From the NCBI GenBank assembly GCA_947034885.2, contig OX344753.2:11408001-11472000 (forward strand): a stretch of DNA of 64,000 bases, written 5' to 3'. Source of the DNA: Thuidium tamariscinum. Its lineage: Eukaryota > Streptophyta > Bryopsida > Hypnales > Thuidiaceae. Within the stretch, counting starts at the first letter, position 1; every line of letters begins with the position of its first letter. A program made the position numbers and the translations under genes. The notes beneath the pieces were generated by a model. The model ran no database searches. It was not told the origin of the DNA and was given only the letters and a program-made list of their open reading frames with translations. Shown here in pieces: positions 12,384-24,130 of this stretch.

Positions 12384-13856
12384 ATGCCCAAGGCGTCATT
12401 CCACCCTCGAATGGGTTTCTCCCTAAATGCCCAAGGCCTTTTTTGAGCTTGTAGGAATTTGATCTAGATCGAACAAAAAGCCAACATTTTGCTAAGTTGT
12501 ATCAACTTCTTTTGAATTGTTATTGTACAAAATCAAATTAGACATGTTAGAGATTGCTTTAGAAAAGAAAAGACAACAATATCACTTATGGATTGAAAGA
12601 TTATAATGCTTGATCATGAAGGTGTTAAAATTGCAAAAATAAATTCAAGTCTTTCAATCCTCTTCTCACATGTCAAATCTAAAAAGTTGGTCACTAAGAA
12701 AATATGAGGTTAAAGGATCTAACATGCACAACTCCATTCTCATTATGGCTTCTCAAAATTTCCTCTACAATTTTTTAAAATGAATTTCTAATGTGACTTT
12801 TTCTTCAAGATTTAGTGTATTTGAGGCTCATTTCCAAGAGACCTGAATACTACAAAAGGTCAAGATTGCAATGAACACCATTGGAGACAATTTTGAATAG
12901 AAAAATTTTAACGAAGAATTTTCAAGATTGAATTTTTGATTCTAATACTACACTTCAAAATGAATTTCTAAAAGATGGAAATTATTAAAAATAGCAACTT
13001 GGTTAAGTTTTATTTAACTTCAAAGTTTTGCAAACACCATATATTGGTGTGTCAAGCATTTAGGGGCTAAAAGAGGAGGAAAATCACAATTGCATTGGAA
13101 TTACTGATTGACAAAAAATTTAAAGGAGGTTTATGACAAACAAGAGAGGTAAGATTTTTATATAAGGAAATATAATTTTTAGTTACTTCTTATCCACATT
13201 GATTGAAGTAAAAACATTGATAGTGAAATTTAGCTACGCAATACTGACTTTGTAAAATATGGAAAACATAAAAATTCACTGTTAATCTAAAACTTTGTGG
13301 AAGTTTGTTTAAAGACCCATTTATCCATTATTTTCCATGAGGATTATTTTATTTCATCAGTAACAAAATGAACGAGCATATGAAATCACATTCAATGGAG
13401 GGCCATCTAAAATTAAAAAGAATTCTCAATTTATTTGAAGAAAGTGAAGAAAAGTCATATCAAGTACACCCTTTGTTTTTGAAAAAATTTGCCTTTCTTA
13501 AATTGTATTTTGCGAAGGAAACATAGGTTTTTCTTAGAAATCGAGGTGGTGGTATAATTTTGTAGGCCTAAGTAGATTGAACATGATAGTGTAAACTAAA
13601 TTGCCATTATATCATTTTACATAATAAAAGCCTGAAATCAATAGGCCATGGTTGCTAATCTAAGCTTCAAATTGCAATATAATATCCAATTGTAGGATTG
13701 ATTAGTTGCAATCTTGATATATCCAAAACTATCAATATAAGCAATTCAACACGATTGGACCAAAAAATTATATTTTGGTAGTATTAATGATTGAATATCA
13801 TGAATATTAAAGAAAAATTAGATTTTTTGGATGTTGTATGTAATTTCTATGATTTT
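12384..13856. other. AT-rich intergenic DNA
   Basis: No gene or bounded element recognised. Confidence 0.5.
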
Positions 13857-14879
13857 GGGTGATTGCAAGAAATACTTGTCTTTTTTTTTTGTCCCCTTGA
13901 CCTTTATCATGTAGTTTTTTGCTCATAACTTTTTCATCTTTAGTTTGTTTGATTTTAATTTTGGAATGAAGGTTCACACAAAAGTTTTACATGTTGAGTA
14001 ATTTTTTCAATTTTTTCAAAATTATTTTACTACTTTTAAATTGCCCCTGATTGGGTGTCTACTTTGGCCATTTGTGTGTGTGTGTGTTTAGTCCTATTTT
14101 TGATCCAAAAAAGAAAATTTTGAGCTGAAAATTGGAATACATGGACCTCTAATATAGTTACACAAGCCTTAAAAATATTTTTTGAAAATATTAAACTATC
14201 CAACTTCCACATGTGCTGAAAGTGCACTACCAAGGTACACTTGCAAAGAACATAAAATATTTTTTTTGAAGATAAAATTTATTAGAGAAGAAGTATATTT
14301 AAGTTAGAAAAAATGCATTAGATGAAATCTCAGGGCATTACAGGGCCGTTTCGGGTCTGTTCCCGAAACGGCTCCTAATGCCGATGACCTCTGTTAGGTC
14401 GACTTTTATCAAAAAATAAAAAATAAAATAAAATTGGGGGGGTCCTGAAATATGAAAATAAGTCAAAAAAATTTTGAAAAAAAAAAATTATTATTACGTG
14501 GCAGTGTCCCGACCACGTAGGATTTGAGTTCACAGGGCAGAAACTGCGTTCCCACAGTCCGGGAACCCGCAGTCTCCTAATGCCCTCAAATTTCTTCTAA
14601 TGTATTTTTGAATTTTTGAATTTTTTGAATTTTTTTACTATTTTTTAAAAATCAAAGGAAAAAGTGTCTATTTTCATTGTATTTTCCATTGTCCTTTTTT
14701 GTGCATAAATTTTAGAGGTAAATTTTCTTAGGTATGAATTTTAAGAGACATAATATTCTCATTGCTCTTCAAATTATCCATATTTTATTTTATTTAAAAA
14801 AAATTATTCCAAAAGTCACAAGACTCATGGAAAAATGCCATTTTGAGACAAAACTGGTAAGTGTTTCTTGCAACAACCC
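13857..14879 (-). mobile_element. MITE family B, copy 1, interrupted by a family A element
   Basis: Left end GGGTGATTGCAAGAAATACT and right end AAGTGTTTCTTGCAACAACCC are inverted copies of each other. Flanking TTTT on both sides (13853-13856, 14880-14883) is a candidate 4 bp target-site duplication. The sequence matches the copy at 61146-61873 in opposite orientation over both halves (for example GTCCCCTTGACC near the left end and GAAGAGCAATGAGAATAT near the right). Removing the inserted element at 14316-14602 leaves 736 bp, against 728 bp for the uninterrupted copy. Confidence 0.9.
14316..14602 (-). mobile_element. MITE family A, copy 2, nested in family B
   Basis: Bounded by CATTAGATGAAATCTCAGGG and inverted CCCTCAAATTTCTTCTAATG. 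Internal blocks are GGCCGTTTCGGGTCTGTTCC on the left and ACGTGGCAGTGTCCCGACCA plus GTTCCCACAGTCCGGGAACC on the right. It is the reverse complement of the 31142-31438 copy and interrupts an older family B element. Confidence 0.9.
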
Positions 14880-15440
14880 TTTTTGAAAGTGTCGTCTCCC
14901 TAGACCATTGAAATTGTCAAATAGGTGTACCCAAATCTAAACACTACAAAAATTAGCTATTAGTGAATTAGATTTAAGTTTGTGTCCTTTAAATGCAATA
15001 ATGAATCAATGTTAAGCATTTGGAGAACACATCCATAAACCCAAGTCTAGGGACATAATTGGGTGAATCTTGGGCCAAAGAATAGGAATAAATGTGGGAA
15101 TGGATGTTTCTACCTTAACCATAAACAAACTCAATTCTTTCCCTCGTATGTGTTGTCCCCTTCTTACAAGCCACATATGTAAATGACATATGCATGATAA
15201 AACATGGTCACTTTTTTCAGTTTTAAGAAAAGGAAACCAAAAAAAGTGATTTCAAAATTTAATCCTATAAAAAAATAGTGAAAATTTCCTATAGTACTTC
15301 TATGTGGTATGTGCACTTGCAATGACAAGAATGTCATATTCACATTTGACCCCAAAGCAACACAAAAAACTAGATGGTGATGACACAAGATGAATACAAA
15401 CATAACAGCCATACAGCACAAGAGGTGTTAGGTTCCCAAA
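14880..15440. other. AT-rich intergenic DNA
   Basis: No gene supported; the 85-codon minus frame at 15164-15421 lacks any protein-like feature beyond AT-driven hydrophobicity. Confidence 0.5.
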
Positions 15441-15772
15441 TAAGGGAGAAGGCTCTTAAATGGAGCAGGTTCTAAAATGGAGCCCTACCCTAAATATATA
15501 GTATTTGTACATATTGCTTTTTCATAGCTTTCAGCAGTGTATTGACACTGTACATTTTAGCTAGGGCACCATTTTAGAGCCCTATGCCCTTTCAACTTCA
15601 AAATTTGATAACTAATTCTACAAAGCTCCAAAAAAATATGAAACGACTTGGGTTAGATGCCTATTCAAGCTGTCTTTCAAGGAAAATTCACTGAAAAATA
15701 TTTCAAGATGTTTGACTTGCCCAAAATTCTGTTCCAGCCCTTAGATGGTCAGTTTATGGACCTCCTCCCTTA
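15441..15772 (-). mobile_element. MITE family D, copy 3 (reverse)
   Basis: Reverse-complement copy: begins TAAGGGAGAAGGCTC and ends GGACCTCCTCCCTTA. Internal blocks TCAAAATTTGATAACTAATT, AAGGAAAATTCACTGAAAAA and TTAGATGGTC are the reverse of those in copies 1, 2 and 4. Confidence 0.85.
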
Positions 15773-15979
15773 CTCCCTCTGTCCCACTAGAAGCTTCCTA
15801 ATTAGGCTGATTTACAGTCTTTGCCCGAAGAACTTGGGAAGCTTTTAGTGGGGTAAGCTTAGAGCGAGACAGTAAGTTTCAGGCTTGTTTCCAGTTTGTC
15901 TGAATGACCAGATCTCCTCTTCTGTCTTGAGAGTCAGGTGACTCAGGTGACCGATCAGTGCCGCGGCAAATCTCCACAT

Positions 15980-16189
15980 TCATCGAGAGAGGGGGCACGG
16001 CCAAAATCTTTGAACAATAATCGATGGCTCCTCTTCGCCTTGATCACAGAGTCGGCAGCTCAATTTGATCAATCCGGTGAAAATCTCAAACCACTCCATG
16101 TGTTGACGTACTGCCAAAGCCTCAAATTTGTTGCCGAGCTTGGATTCTGCTCGAAACTCCCGGTCGAAACTGGCGCTTTTCTTCAGCAT
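15980..16189 (-). CDS. Possible exon or gene fragment, 69 codons, unknown
   Basis: A minus-strand frame begins with Met directly after an acceptor-like ATTAG. It reads MLKKSASFDREFRAESKLG, then KFEALAVRQHMEWFEIFTGL, with ordinary amino-acid and codon composition and GC higher than the surroundings. I cannot name a family. It lies downstream of the anion-channel gene on the same strand. It could be an exon of an undetected gene, a relic, or chance. Confidence 0.2.
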   Translation of the reverse strand: MLKKSASFDREFRAESKLGNKFEALAVRQHMEWFEIFTGLIKLSCRLCDQGEEEPSIIVQRFWPCPLSR

Positions 16190-16768
16190 CTAATCACAGT
16201 CGTGAAGGGGTTTTCAATTGGTGGAATCGACAACTGCTAGACTCAACATAATTACGACTGGCGTTGGAATTGGCGAGTTTGCATAGTTTCGTCAAGATTA
16301 ATTCAATAAAGCAGAGGTTCCACGAATTATGCAGTTCATTGAAGGTTTGATTGACTGACCTTACAGATGATTACTGTGATTTGTGCTTACCCGGTGGTAT
16401 TGTGAAAACATTAAATCTTTATTTTCACAATTACTTTTTTGCAATGGGTATTAAGCTGCCTCAAACGAAAGCAGATGTCCGAAATTTTAGATGGCGCATG
16501 TAGGTTTCCAAGTTGTTGTAGGAAATTCAAAGGCTCAAAGTTCATCTATATATATTGTGCATGAAATCTCCCCGTTACTGTATATGGGGAATGGACACAT
16601 TAATTACAATTATTAGCTCAAACTCAAATACAATTTCTCAAATTGTTCGGTGCTAATCCTTGAAAACTCTCGAGTTCCTCGACAGTTTCATCAGCAACCT
16701 CCAACTCCAAACAATTCAAGTATAAGTACAAACTTGCACACAATTCGCAAGACGCGTCGTTATCTTCG

Positions 16769-19700
16769 TCACGACGCAGCCGCCGCCGCTGGCGTGAACG
16801 GATTGGAGAAGTGCGACACTTCGTTTCTCACGGTGACATCCGGCGTGAGACACACCCCAACCACTTCATCGTTTGGAAACAGCTCCCCAGAAAATGTCCT
16901 GGAGACTGTAAACACCACCACAAACAACACTGTCGCCGACGACAGAAGCGACAATCCCACCGCCAGCACTTTCGCAAACACGCCGTGGTTCTCCCCCGCG
17001 TACGCCATGGCCGCCAGCGCCGCGGCTCCCATGGGAAACGTGTACGCCCACCAGGCCAGCGAGAATCGCACCCCTCGCACCAGATGGTTCAACCGGGAGA
17101 CTAAGAGTAAGTACAGGAAGAGTCCCATGAATGTGAGGATTTTGGAGAATTGGTCGGTGTGGGTGTTGATGGCGATCCAGGCCGTGGCGGCGGTGGATGG
17201 GGGAGCCACGAAGAGGAAGAGGACGGGGTGGAGCTGGTTGTTCAAAGGCGTGTTCGAAGGGAGGCGCATGTAGATGGTGAGGAAGACGACGAGCTGGTGG
17301 AGTAAACCTGCGGAGTAGAAGAAGAGGGCGAGGTCGCTCCATCCGGCCGTGCCGAACGCGGTGGCGCCGATGAAGTTGCCGATGACGGAGATTTGGGTGG
17401 TGGGGTTGACGATGGCGGACAGGCGGCGGTTGTGACCGCCCATGAGCCAATGGCCGTAGAAGTGAACCTCGAGGAGTAATACTGGCACTGCAATGGGACA
17501 GGAAAACAATGACACAATCAGATCGAAACAAAATCGATGATGAAAATTACATGGAAAGAGATTCTAGATTGCAAGGTTGAGGTTCCATTGATTATTGCTA
17601 ATTGTATAGTGTCGTGTTGAAACAGCATCAGTAACAAGGTAGAGATTAACCATGCAGCACATTATCAGAGGCTTCGATCATTAACCAAACATGTGAGCTT
17701 TGATTTACAGTGCTAAGTGTGAAACTACTTGATCCGCTCATTTTTTTTTTGCAATTGATTTTTGTCGTAACTCAAAATAAATGTTCAAAATTTAAGATGG
17801 TGCCAGTTTCTATGTGTTTGCACTCGGGGAAGACTCAATCATGTTCAATTGGGTACCATTGAATGGAAGTTATTGCTAGAAGTGCGTTGAATGGAGACTT
17901 TACGTTAATGGAAACTGAGACGAGGATTGCTATAAAAAGTGTATACCACTGAAGACGAACGCTCCCACAAGGGTGGATGTGTGATGGCCATAGTGAGCCC
18001 ACGTTGGAGCGCCCAGGAGGAGAAGGAGCGCAGACAGAAAAGGTGCAATCAGGAAATTCGAACGTACGGGGTGCACAAACTCACGGTATACCGCCTGTGA
18101 AAAACAGAAGCCAACACGTCGGGAATTGTTAAATCATTATAGGAGCGTCAGAGGGCAAGCTTAGGATTCTTAACGACCACATTTGAAATTGACCATTCTA
18201 ACAAATTAATGTGACCATTGTGACTTAGATTTTGGACGCCCAACCAAATCAAATGAAGTTTATGTTTCTCTGTACCGCAAACGAGATTTTCAGTCTTCGA
18301 TTGTTTAATTACCGCAATGAGGGAAGGTTAAGAATGGACGACGTACCTTAGGCCAGAAACACATTTTGAGAGCGTAGACGATGGACGAGACGAAGAGCAC
18401 AAGGATTCCGACGATCCAAATGACCGTGCCCACTGTCGGCGGCACTTGGAGAAACTCCATCGACTTCTGCGTTGCCAGTGCTTTCCAAACACAGGACTGG
18501 CTACCGAGACCCATCGACATGCCAAAGATGTTGGCCGGTACACGCAGCAGGAAAGGCCATCTCCTGTCCAGCGGAAACATCGAGTCTCGCACATCCTGTC
18601 ACCACAATTGTACGTCCCACCGCAGCTCCTGTGAGAGTCCGGAGTCGCATTTACAATGATCCCAGGTTTAAAAGTTTGCAGTAAAGTTTCGTACCAGCTT
18701 TCAGTTTCCGAGACCCACACAGATTTCAATTCATGATAACATTCTTGAGTAACGAGGCTCGGGGTCATTCTACTGTATCTCTGTGACAAGAATAACTTGT
18801 ATTACAGTGGCCCGCAGTTCATGAGCAAGATAGCATTTAAGAACATTCTATATCGCAACAAGAATAATCTGTGTTACAATGGCCCACAATTCATGGACAA
18901 GCTTGCATTCAAAGATATATTCTGCAGTTAAAGGAGCCTTGGGAAGCACAGGGTCTTCTGGCTTTCAGAAGTTCATAATTTCACCTTTGAATTCGGCCAT
19001 AGGAGTGTTAGATTTCACTCTCCGAAATCATCGACACAGCGATGTTGTGAATTGGTTTTGTACGAAACTGAAAGACAAACTGTGGGAGGGGAGGTTGCTG
19101 CAAACTGACCCTCATTCTGTCGAGCTCGATGCCACTCATCCGATCGCAATAGGTTTCTGAGAAATGGGAGGAATCAATGTCGTCAAGGCTAAGACGACGG
19201 TGAAAATCCCCAGACAAGGCTGTTTCCAGCCCAGTGATGGCTTTGAATTCTTGGGAGTGCCGGTGCCTGTGAACATGTTCCTCGCTAATGTGATCCATTC
19301 CTGCGACACACACAATCCTTGTCAACAGTTTGGTAGAGGACTGGTACCTAATTGCAAACAATATAAGCATGGAGTCGGTACAGTTCCTACTATTAGACTG
19401 AATGCTTGTTATGCCTTTAACCGAATTGCACCAAAGTATGTCTTATTTGAATACCACATGTAAAATTTGTTAGGGTTTAAAGTCGAATTGTTAGATGGCC
19501 TAAAACCAACATGAATTCCGATGTCGTAGTGGTTTACGTTTTCAAAACCAATATGCAGTCAGCGTGCAATATTTTTAAGGTGTTGCATTTAGGTGTCTTT
19601 AACTACACCAAACCATTGAATCCAAACAAAAATTGTGGAAGCAAAGTTGATAGAGAGACTCAGAGATCTGTCTATCTCAGTTAAACATTATTAACCATTT

Positions 19701-20373
19701 TTTCAGGGCCCATCCCATTTCAAACGAGGACCCTGCTAGCGAGAATGGTGGCAGTGGCCTTTACAATGAAATCCCAAATGTTCCAAGAATAATTTTGTGG
19801 ATATTCCATCATGTAGTTTATGAGTCCAAACATGGTATTACGGGAAAAAAATCTGTGCATTTAGTTTCAGAATGTGAAGAATCGACTTTTATTAGCTGGG
19901 ACCTCGCCAGCTTCGTACATTTGCTTCACATTGAGAGACCCCTCCCTCACAAGCACCTAGATTAGGGTTACATCAGTTTTCATATAAACACCAACATTGT
20001 CAATCATCAATTTGGGACAAATTTCAGAGGAACTCAAGTGACTCAACATCTACTCATTCAACTTGATTTAATTAGGCAAGTTTCCGATTGCCAGAAATGA
20101 AAAACAGAAGCGGTTTTTTCCTTCTTCATTAACAAGGTAAGGTACCCATTCGGTGCCATTCTATCTGGAAAATCTCGAATTGAATAATAAAAATTCCTTG
20201 GACACTCAAGATTTCGTTATCTCGGTATGGCGGAGGTCATGGGGAATCATACCTAGTGGCACCACCGTTCGTGTGTTTTCAGTCTTTCGGGAAACGTGAG
20301 ACGACAGGTGTGTCACAAGACTCATGTCCAAAATGATGTCCTTATTGCACCCCTCGCATTGCTTGTGCTGCAT
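16769..20373 (-). CDS. SLAC1/SLAH-type slow anion channel, five exons
   Basis: Members of this family (TehA/TDT fold, ten helices) release anions across the plant plasma membrane, for example in guard cells. Exons on the minus strand: 20373-20253, 19300-19110, 18595-18347, 18094-17947, 17487-16769. All are GT-AG and phase-matched, coding 475 residues, within the family range. The N-terminal domain contains RRLSL (Ser78, an R-x-x-S kinase-type site in the region where channels of this family are phosphorylated) and YCDRMSGIELD, the counterpart of the conserved motif before the pore. The pore starts at WPFLLRVPANIFGMSMGLG, then FWPKAVYREFVHPVRSNF, APTWAHYGHHTSTLVGAFVF, LHPVLFLFVAPPSTAA, LFLYLLLVSRLN, SLAWWAYTFPMGAAALAAMA and LFPND. 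Met was chosen as the first in-frame ATG after a TGA in the same exon. The short N-terminus with a CEGC motif and an Ala-rich C-terminus are unusual details. No frame damage is visible. Confidence 0.93.
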
Positions 20374-20420
20374 CTCGGAATCTGAACCCGATCGAGTCTT
20401 CAATCAGAGAACTTCCGGCA
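20374..20420 (-). other. 5' UTR part of SLAC1-like exon, with upstream intron acceptor
   Basis: On the minus strand a strong polypyrimidine tract and CAG acceptor (20421-20422) precede this leader segment. An in-frame TGA lies between the acceptor and the ATG, so this stretch is untranslated in the channel frame. At least one more non-coding exon should lie upstream (higher coordinates). Confidence 0.6.
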
Positions 20421-20422
20421 CT

Positions 20423-21500
20423 GAAAAAAAAGAAGTCACAAAATGTTTCCCCAGTTGATGATTGCCCATTGCTTCAATTTTTAGGTTTAGAAAACAATAA
20501 AACCAAGTTAGTATACAGTCGACTCACACGCACGTACAATGTCGATTGATCGGAGAGCAAGAATCTCAACTTTGGTTCCCAAATAATGCGAGCTCACGCA
20601 GACTCCTTCGACACGAACGTACTCTCGATCCCTGAAATCTACACAAGTGTCCGCCTGCCCACATCTACAGAGGTATCTTAACTAGTACTCGGATTCAATT
20701 GAATCCCACTCAAGAAAATCGCTACGGTCCGGATTATTTGAGGCAAATACGTCGTCAGACTTCCCTTTGCCATTGAAATCAACTCCAAGAATTTTATCTC
20801 TGTAATGCCTTCAGGAACTTACAGAAGGTTAGCTCGATCAACACCGCAATGAGCAGCAAGTGGTGATCCAGTGCAGCGGGTGCAACGTACCATGTGGCCG
20901 ATAGTTCGTAGAATTACTACAACAGACTAACTTTAATTATTCTCAAAGGTCGTAAGAGACTAGCGTTACTCTTCTTCTTCTAGAGCACTTTAGAAATTCA
21001 ACAAAAGGGGTGACTGACAAACCAGCTAGCACTGCAATTCACATGTATCCTCGTCGTCTTCAATTAAATCATTGAACTCGCATGTTGTAGTAAAATTAAT
21101 TGGTGCACCTGATGGAAACCTCAAATTTCCCCCAAAAAACCTGAGATGTACACTAGCTAGTCCTGACTTTTGAATCTCTGGACAACTAGAACTGGAGATC
21201 GAATCCTAGCTAATTTCCAGAGCTCTGGGCAGTTCGCGACGTTGACAACTTCGACTCTCTCAACTTCAACTTCGAGGTAGACAACGTAGACTGCACAGAT
21301 TGTTGACAACAACGAAAATCTGGAGGCATTCGAAGGGTGTGGGCGTGGGAACGCTCGAATCAGAACGGGAGAACTGAATTGTACTGTACATGAATGCAAT
21401 CCCGCCAGGACATTGACCCTCATGCCGGCGCCACACCTGTGCTGACGTCACACAGGCCCAGGTCAAATTTGGACAATTTCATCCAGTGAGGGTGGCAGAC
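20423..21500. other. Upstream region of the anion-channel gene
   Basis: Moderate GC. Probably holds the leader intron, first exon and promoter of the SLAC1-like gene on the minus strand. Short minus-strand frames at 21157-21466 overlap in two frames and do not read as a known protein. Confidence 0.35.
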
Positions 21501-23730
21501 TGGCAGTTCTACATTTTTCATCCATGTAAGTGTTATCGGTTGCTCCCCATGAACTTTCCAATGCAAGGACATGTACTTTCAAGGTAAAAGTGAGATACAG
21601 CAGAGCTTAATCCCAAGATTGTCCTTGTAAGAGCTGATTTTGCCAAGATGAAACTATGGGGTACATCCTTTATCAAGAATGTACCCCACCAAAAGGTGAA
21701 TCTTCATGTCAAAAAATTTAGAATTTACACATACACAATGAAGGCATAATCATTCTTGGATAAGGATATAAATGATTGCAAATCATACATTTTGACAAAA
21801 TGATAATCTATGATGGTTCCAGACCCTCTAATCGTAATACTAGTCAAACCTCTTTGATAATTACACATTTTAGATTTTTAGACTGCTTTTTGTTATTTTC
21901 TCAACATTTCACACGAATTTCCATAATCAACAGCACGTTTGTGGATACTTTAGTTTTCAGTTTTCATTACGGACCCATATCGTCAGTAGTGGAATCTAAA
22001 CTTTCATCTATCATACAAGGCTGCTACCCATGAGTTAGTTACAGCAACCTAAAGAGCACTATCCAAAGCTTCTAAATTTGAAATTTGAGCTTGATCAACA
22101 GACTTGCCATCATTCATGGTGCGGACTATAAGATGAGTAGATCACATTAGAAAAAAATTGAAATCCATTCTCTCGTACTTAGAATACTAGAGTAGTATAA
22201 ACTGAGTTTGAGATGAAAGTTCATGTTCCCCTTGATTTACGGAATCCGAAATTGGACATACACTAGCGAGGATATACAAGATGAACGAGAAGGAACTACC
22301 TGTAGGAGGAGCCCATTTCTCTTAACGGTAAGTGGAGTTACTCGGTCTAAATTCAGAATTCTCTGCAGCAGGGGTGGAGAGTACTGAGCTTCCATATTCA
22401 TCACATGGGCTGCTAATCAAAGGTACAGGCAGCAGACTCTTACTTGAATATGGAAACAGTAGTACTGAACTACGGGTCAGGGTCCGACTGTCCGAGATGG
22501 TAGACCAAACTTACCTTACCTTGAATCCCAGTGACGTGGTATTCGGAATTTCGGATCATCGAGACTTGTGATATAATTGTATCGTCTTTCACAACGACGC
22601 TCAGTCGAAGGCTTCGGTAGAAGATCATTCGAAAACTGAGCAATGAAATCATGCATAGCTTTTTATATTCCAGGTGCTAAGAAAAGCTCGAACACTAACG
22701 AATTTCCAAGAGATTGGCCCTTTCCGAATGCCCGTCTGGAACTTCAGATCTATACAAATCCTACGATTTCGAGGTTTGAGCAGTCGAATATCACTCTAAG
22801 ACTCCAATTCAACGACAATGACCACATATATAACTGCAAGGATCACAACGCGCCACTAGCTAGTAGACTTGGAAGAGTGCTCCGCCGCAGTCTTTCTCAG
22901 TCTGTGGAGCAATACTGGGCACCAGGTACACTCCACCATTTATTCTCTTCGACACACTTGAGTGGGGAAACATATACTCAGTTCGAAAGACAAACTATCT
23001 CCATTTACGTACTTACGAGAACTAACTCTTTGAAAACGAGGGGTTTGAGAAAACTTAACCAAGTGCTGCAGCTAGCGAAACTACGGTACATTGGTACAGG
23101 CACTAAACTGAACTTTCTGCTTCCCGAGATTGAACAATTATACAGTTTATTTGCAAGCAAGACATACAGGCTTTCACCGAAATCTGGTCAATCCTATCAA
23201 CGGACAACGAAACCATGGCAAGTTGGCAACTCAAGTACTACGGTAGCAGTCTGTCTGCAATCACCTCGTCGTTAGACTCGGTGAAATCAAAGTCAGAAAG
23301 ATCGAATACTACCACTGAATCCTCACCAAATTAAAGAACGTACGTAGCAGGATCGGAGCTCTGATCGAAGAATTAGTAAATCTAGCGAGAGCTAGCACTC
23401 AGTCATTAATCGCCTTCACATCAACACAGCAACAAAGCAACAAATTAAAGCAGATGTAGAGAAGCCATTTGATCGACTCACGAGCTGAATGATGGATCTG
23501 CAGCCAGCTAGCAATGCATGCGCACAGCTTGAGTCGTCGTTCGATCCGTGCACTCCTCCGGACACTGCCTCCACTCCTTGGGCCGCACTGTAAAGATTGT
23601 TCACTGGTGCTCAGTCGCCCTTCTTCGATAGACCTCCTCTCGCTCTCTCTAGCTATATATGTCGTTCTTCGAAACAATGATTATTGTTGTAAATAATTGC
23701 GTATATTTTAAATCTGTGTTGGGATTAAAT
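21501..23730. other. Mixed-composition DNA, no recognised gene
   Basis: GC is higher than in intergenic DNA elsewhere, but no frame shows recognisable domains or coherent splicing. It contains a 210-codon frame (22643-23275) and an imperfect hairpin at 22380-22466, listed separately. Confidence 0.4.
22643..23275 (+). CDS. Uncharacterised ORF, 210 codons
   Basis: The frame opens MKSCIAFYIPGAKKSSN and runs 210 codons to a TAG. I recognise no domain, signal peptide or membrane segment, and composition is unremarkable (Ser, Leu, Thr, Arg-rich). It is the longest frame between the anion-channel gene and the hAT element. A chance ORF or non-coding transcript is at least as likely as a gene. Confidence 0.18.
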   Translation: MKSCIAFYIPGAKKSSNTNEFPRDWPFPNARLELQIYTNPTISRFEQSNITLRLQFNDNDHIYNCKDHNAPLASRLGRVLRRSLSQSVEQYWAPGTLHHLFSSTHLSGETYTQFERQTISIYVLTRTNSLKTRGLRKLNQVLQLAKLRYIGTGTKLNFLLPEIEQLYSLFASKTYRLSPKSGQSYQRTTKPWQVGNSSTTVAVCLQSPRR

Positions 23731-24108
23731 CACAGTGCAGTGCTGCAGTGTACTGCTGTACCTTGACCCTGGCCCAATCCTGCTACTCCATGACCAAGGC
23801 CGGGTAACTTGGGGTGAAAACCTGGTTGGATGTGGAGGTGATTGTGGATGCTGGGCACGACACGTGGCGTTGGAGGAAGCGATTTTGGGTTGTTGGGGCT
23901 TACTGTTTGGTCTACATTCCGTGCACAGGAAGGCGACGGAGTGGAAAAAAGCTAAGCTTCAGTGGTTTTTGTTACCAGTCGAGCTAGGCAGGGAATATGA
24001 GGAGTTGGGAGGCGGCGACTCTTGGGGCGCTGAAGAGGCACTCTGCGGGTGGCTCCCGGAAATGACTTTCAGCTGACATGCGGACTGGCAGTTAGTTCGT
24101 TGGTGCCC

Positions 24109-24130
24109 GTCCGGACTCCGGAGTCCGGAC
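24109..24130. repeat. 22 bp perfect palindrome
   Basis: Two 11-base halves, GTCCGGACTCC and GGAGTCCGGAC, meet without a spacer. It lies about 1.2 kb upstream of the hAT transposase frame in the GC-richer leader of that region and could be a subterminal motif or regulatory palindrome. Confidence 0.8.

Noticed and set aside
16811-17531. Several long frames on both strands over the last exon of the anion channel
   Set aside because: Shadows of the GC-rich SLAC1-like exon, which alone matches a known family.
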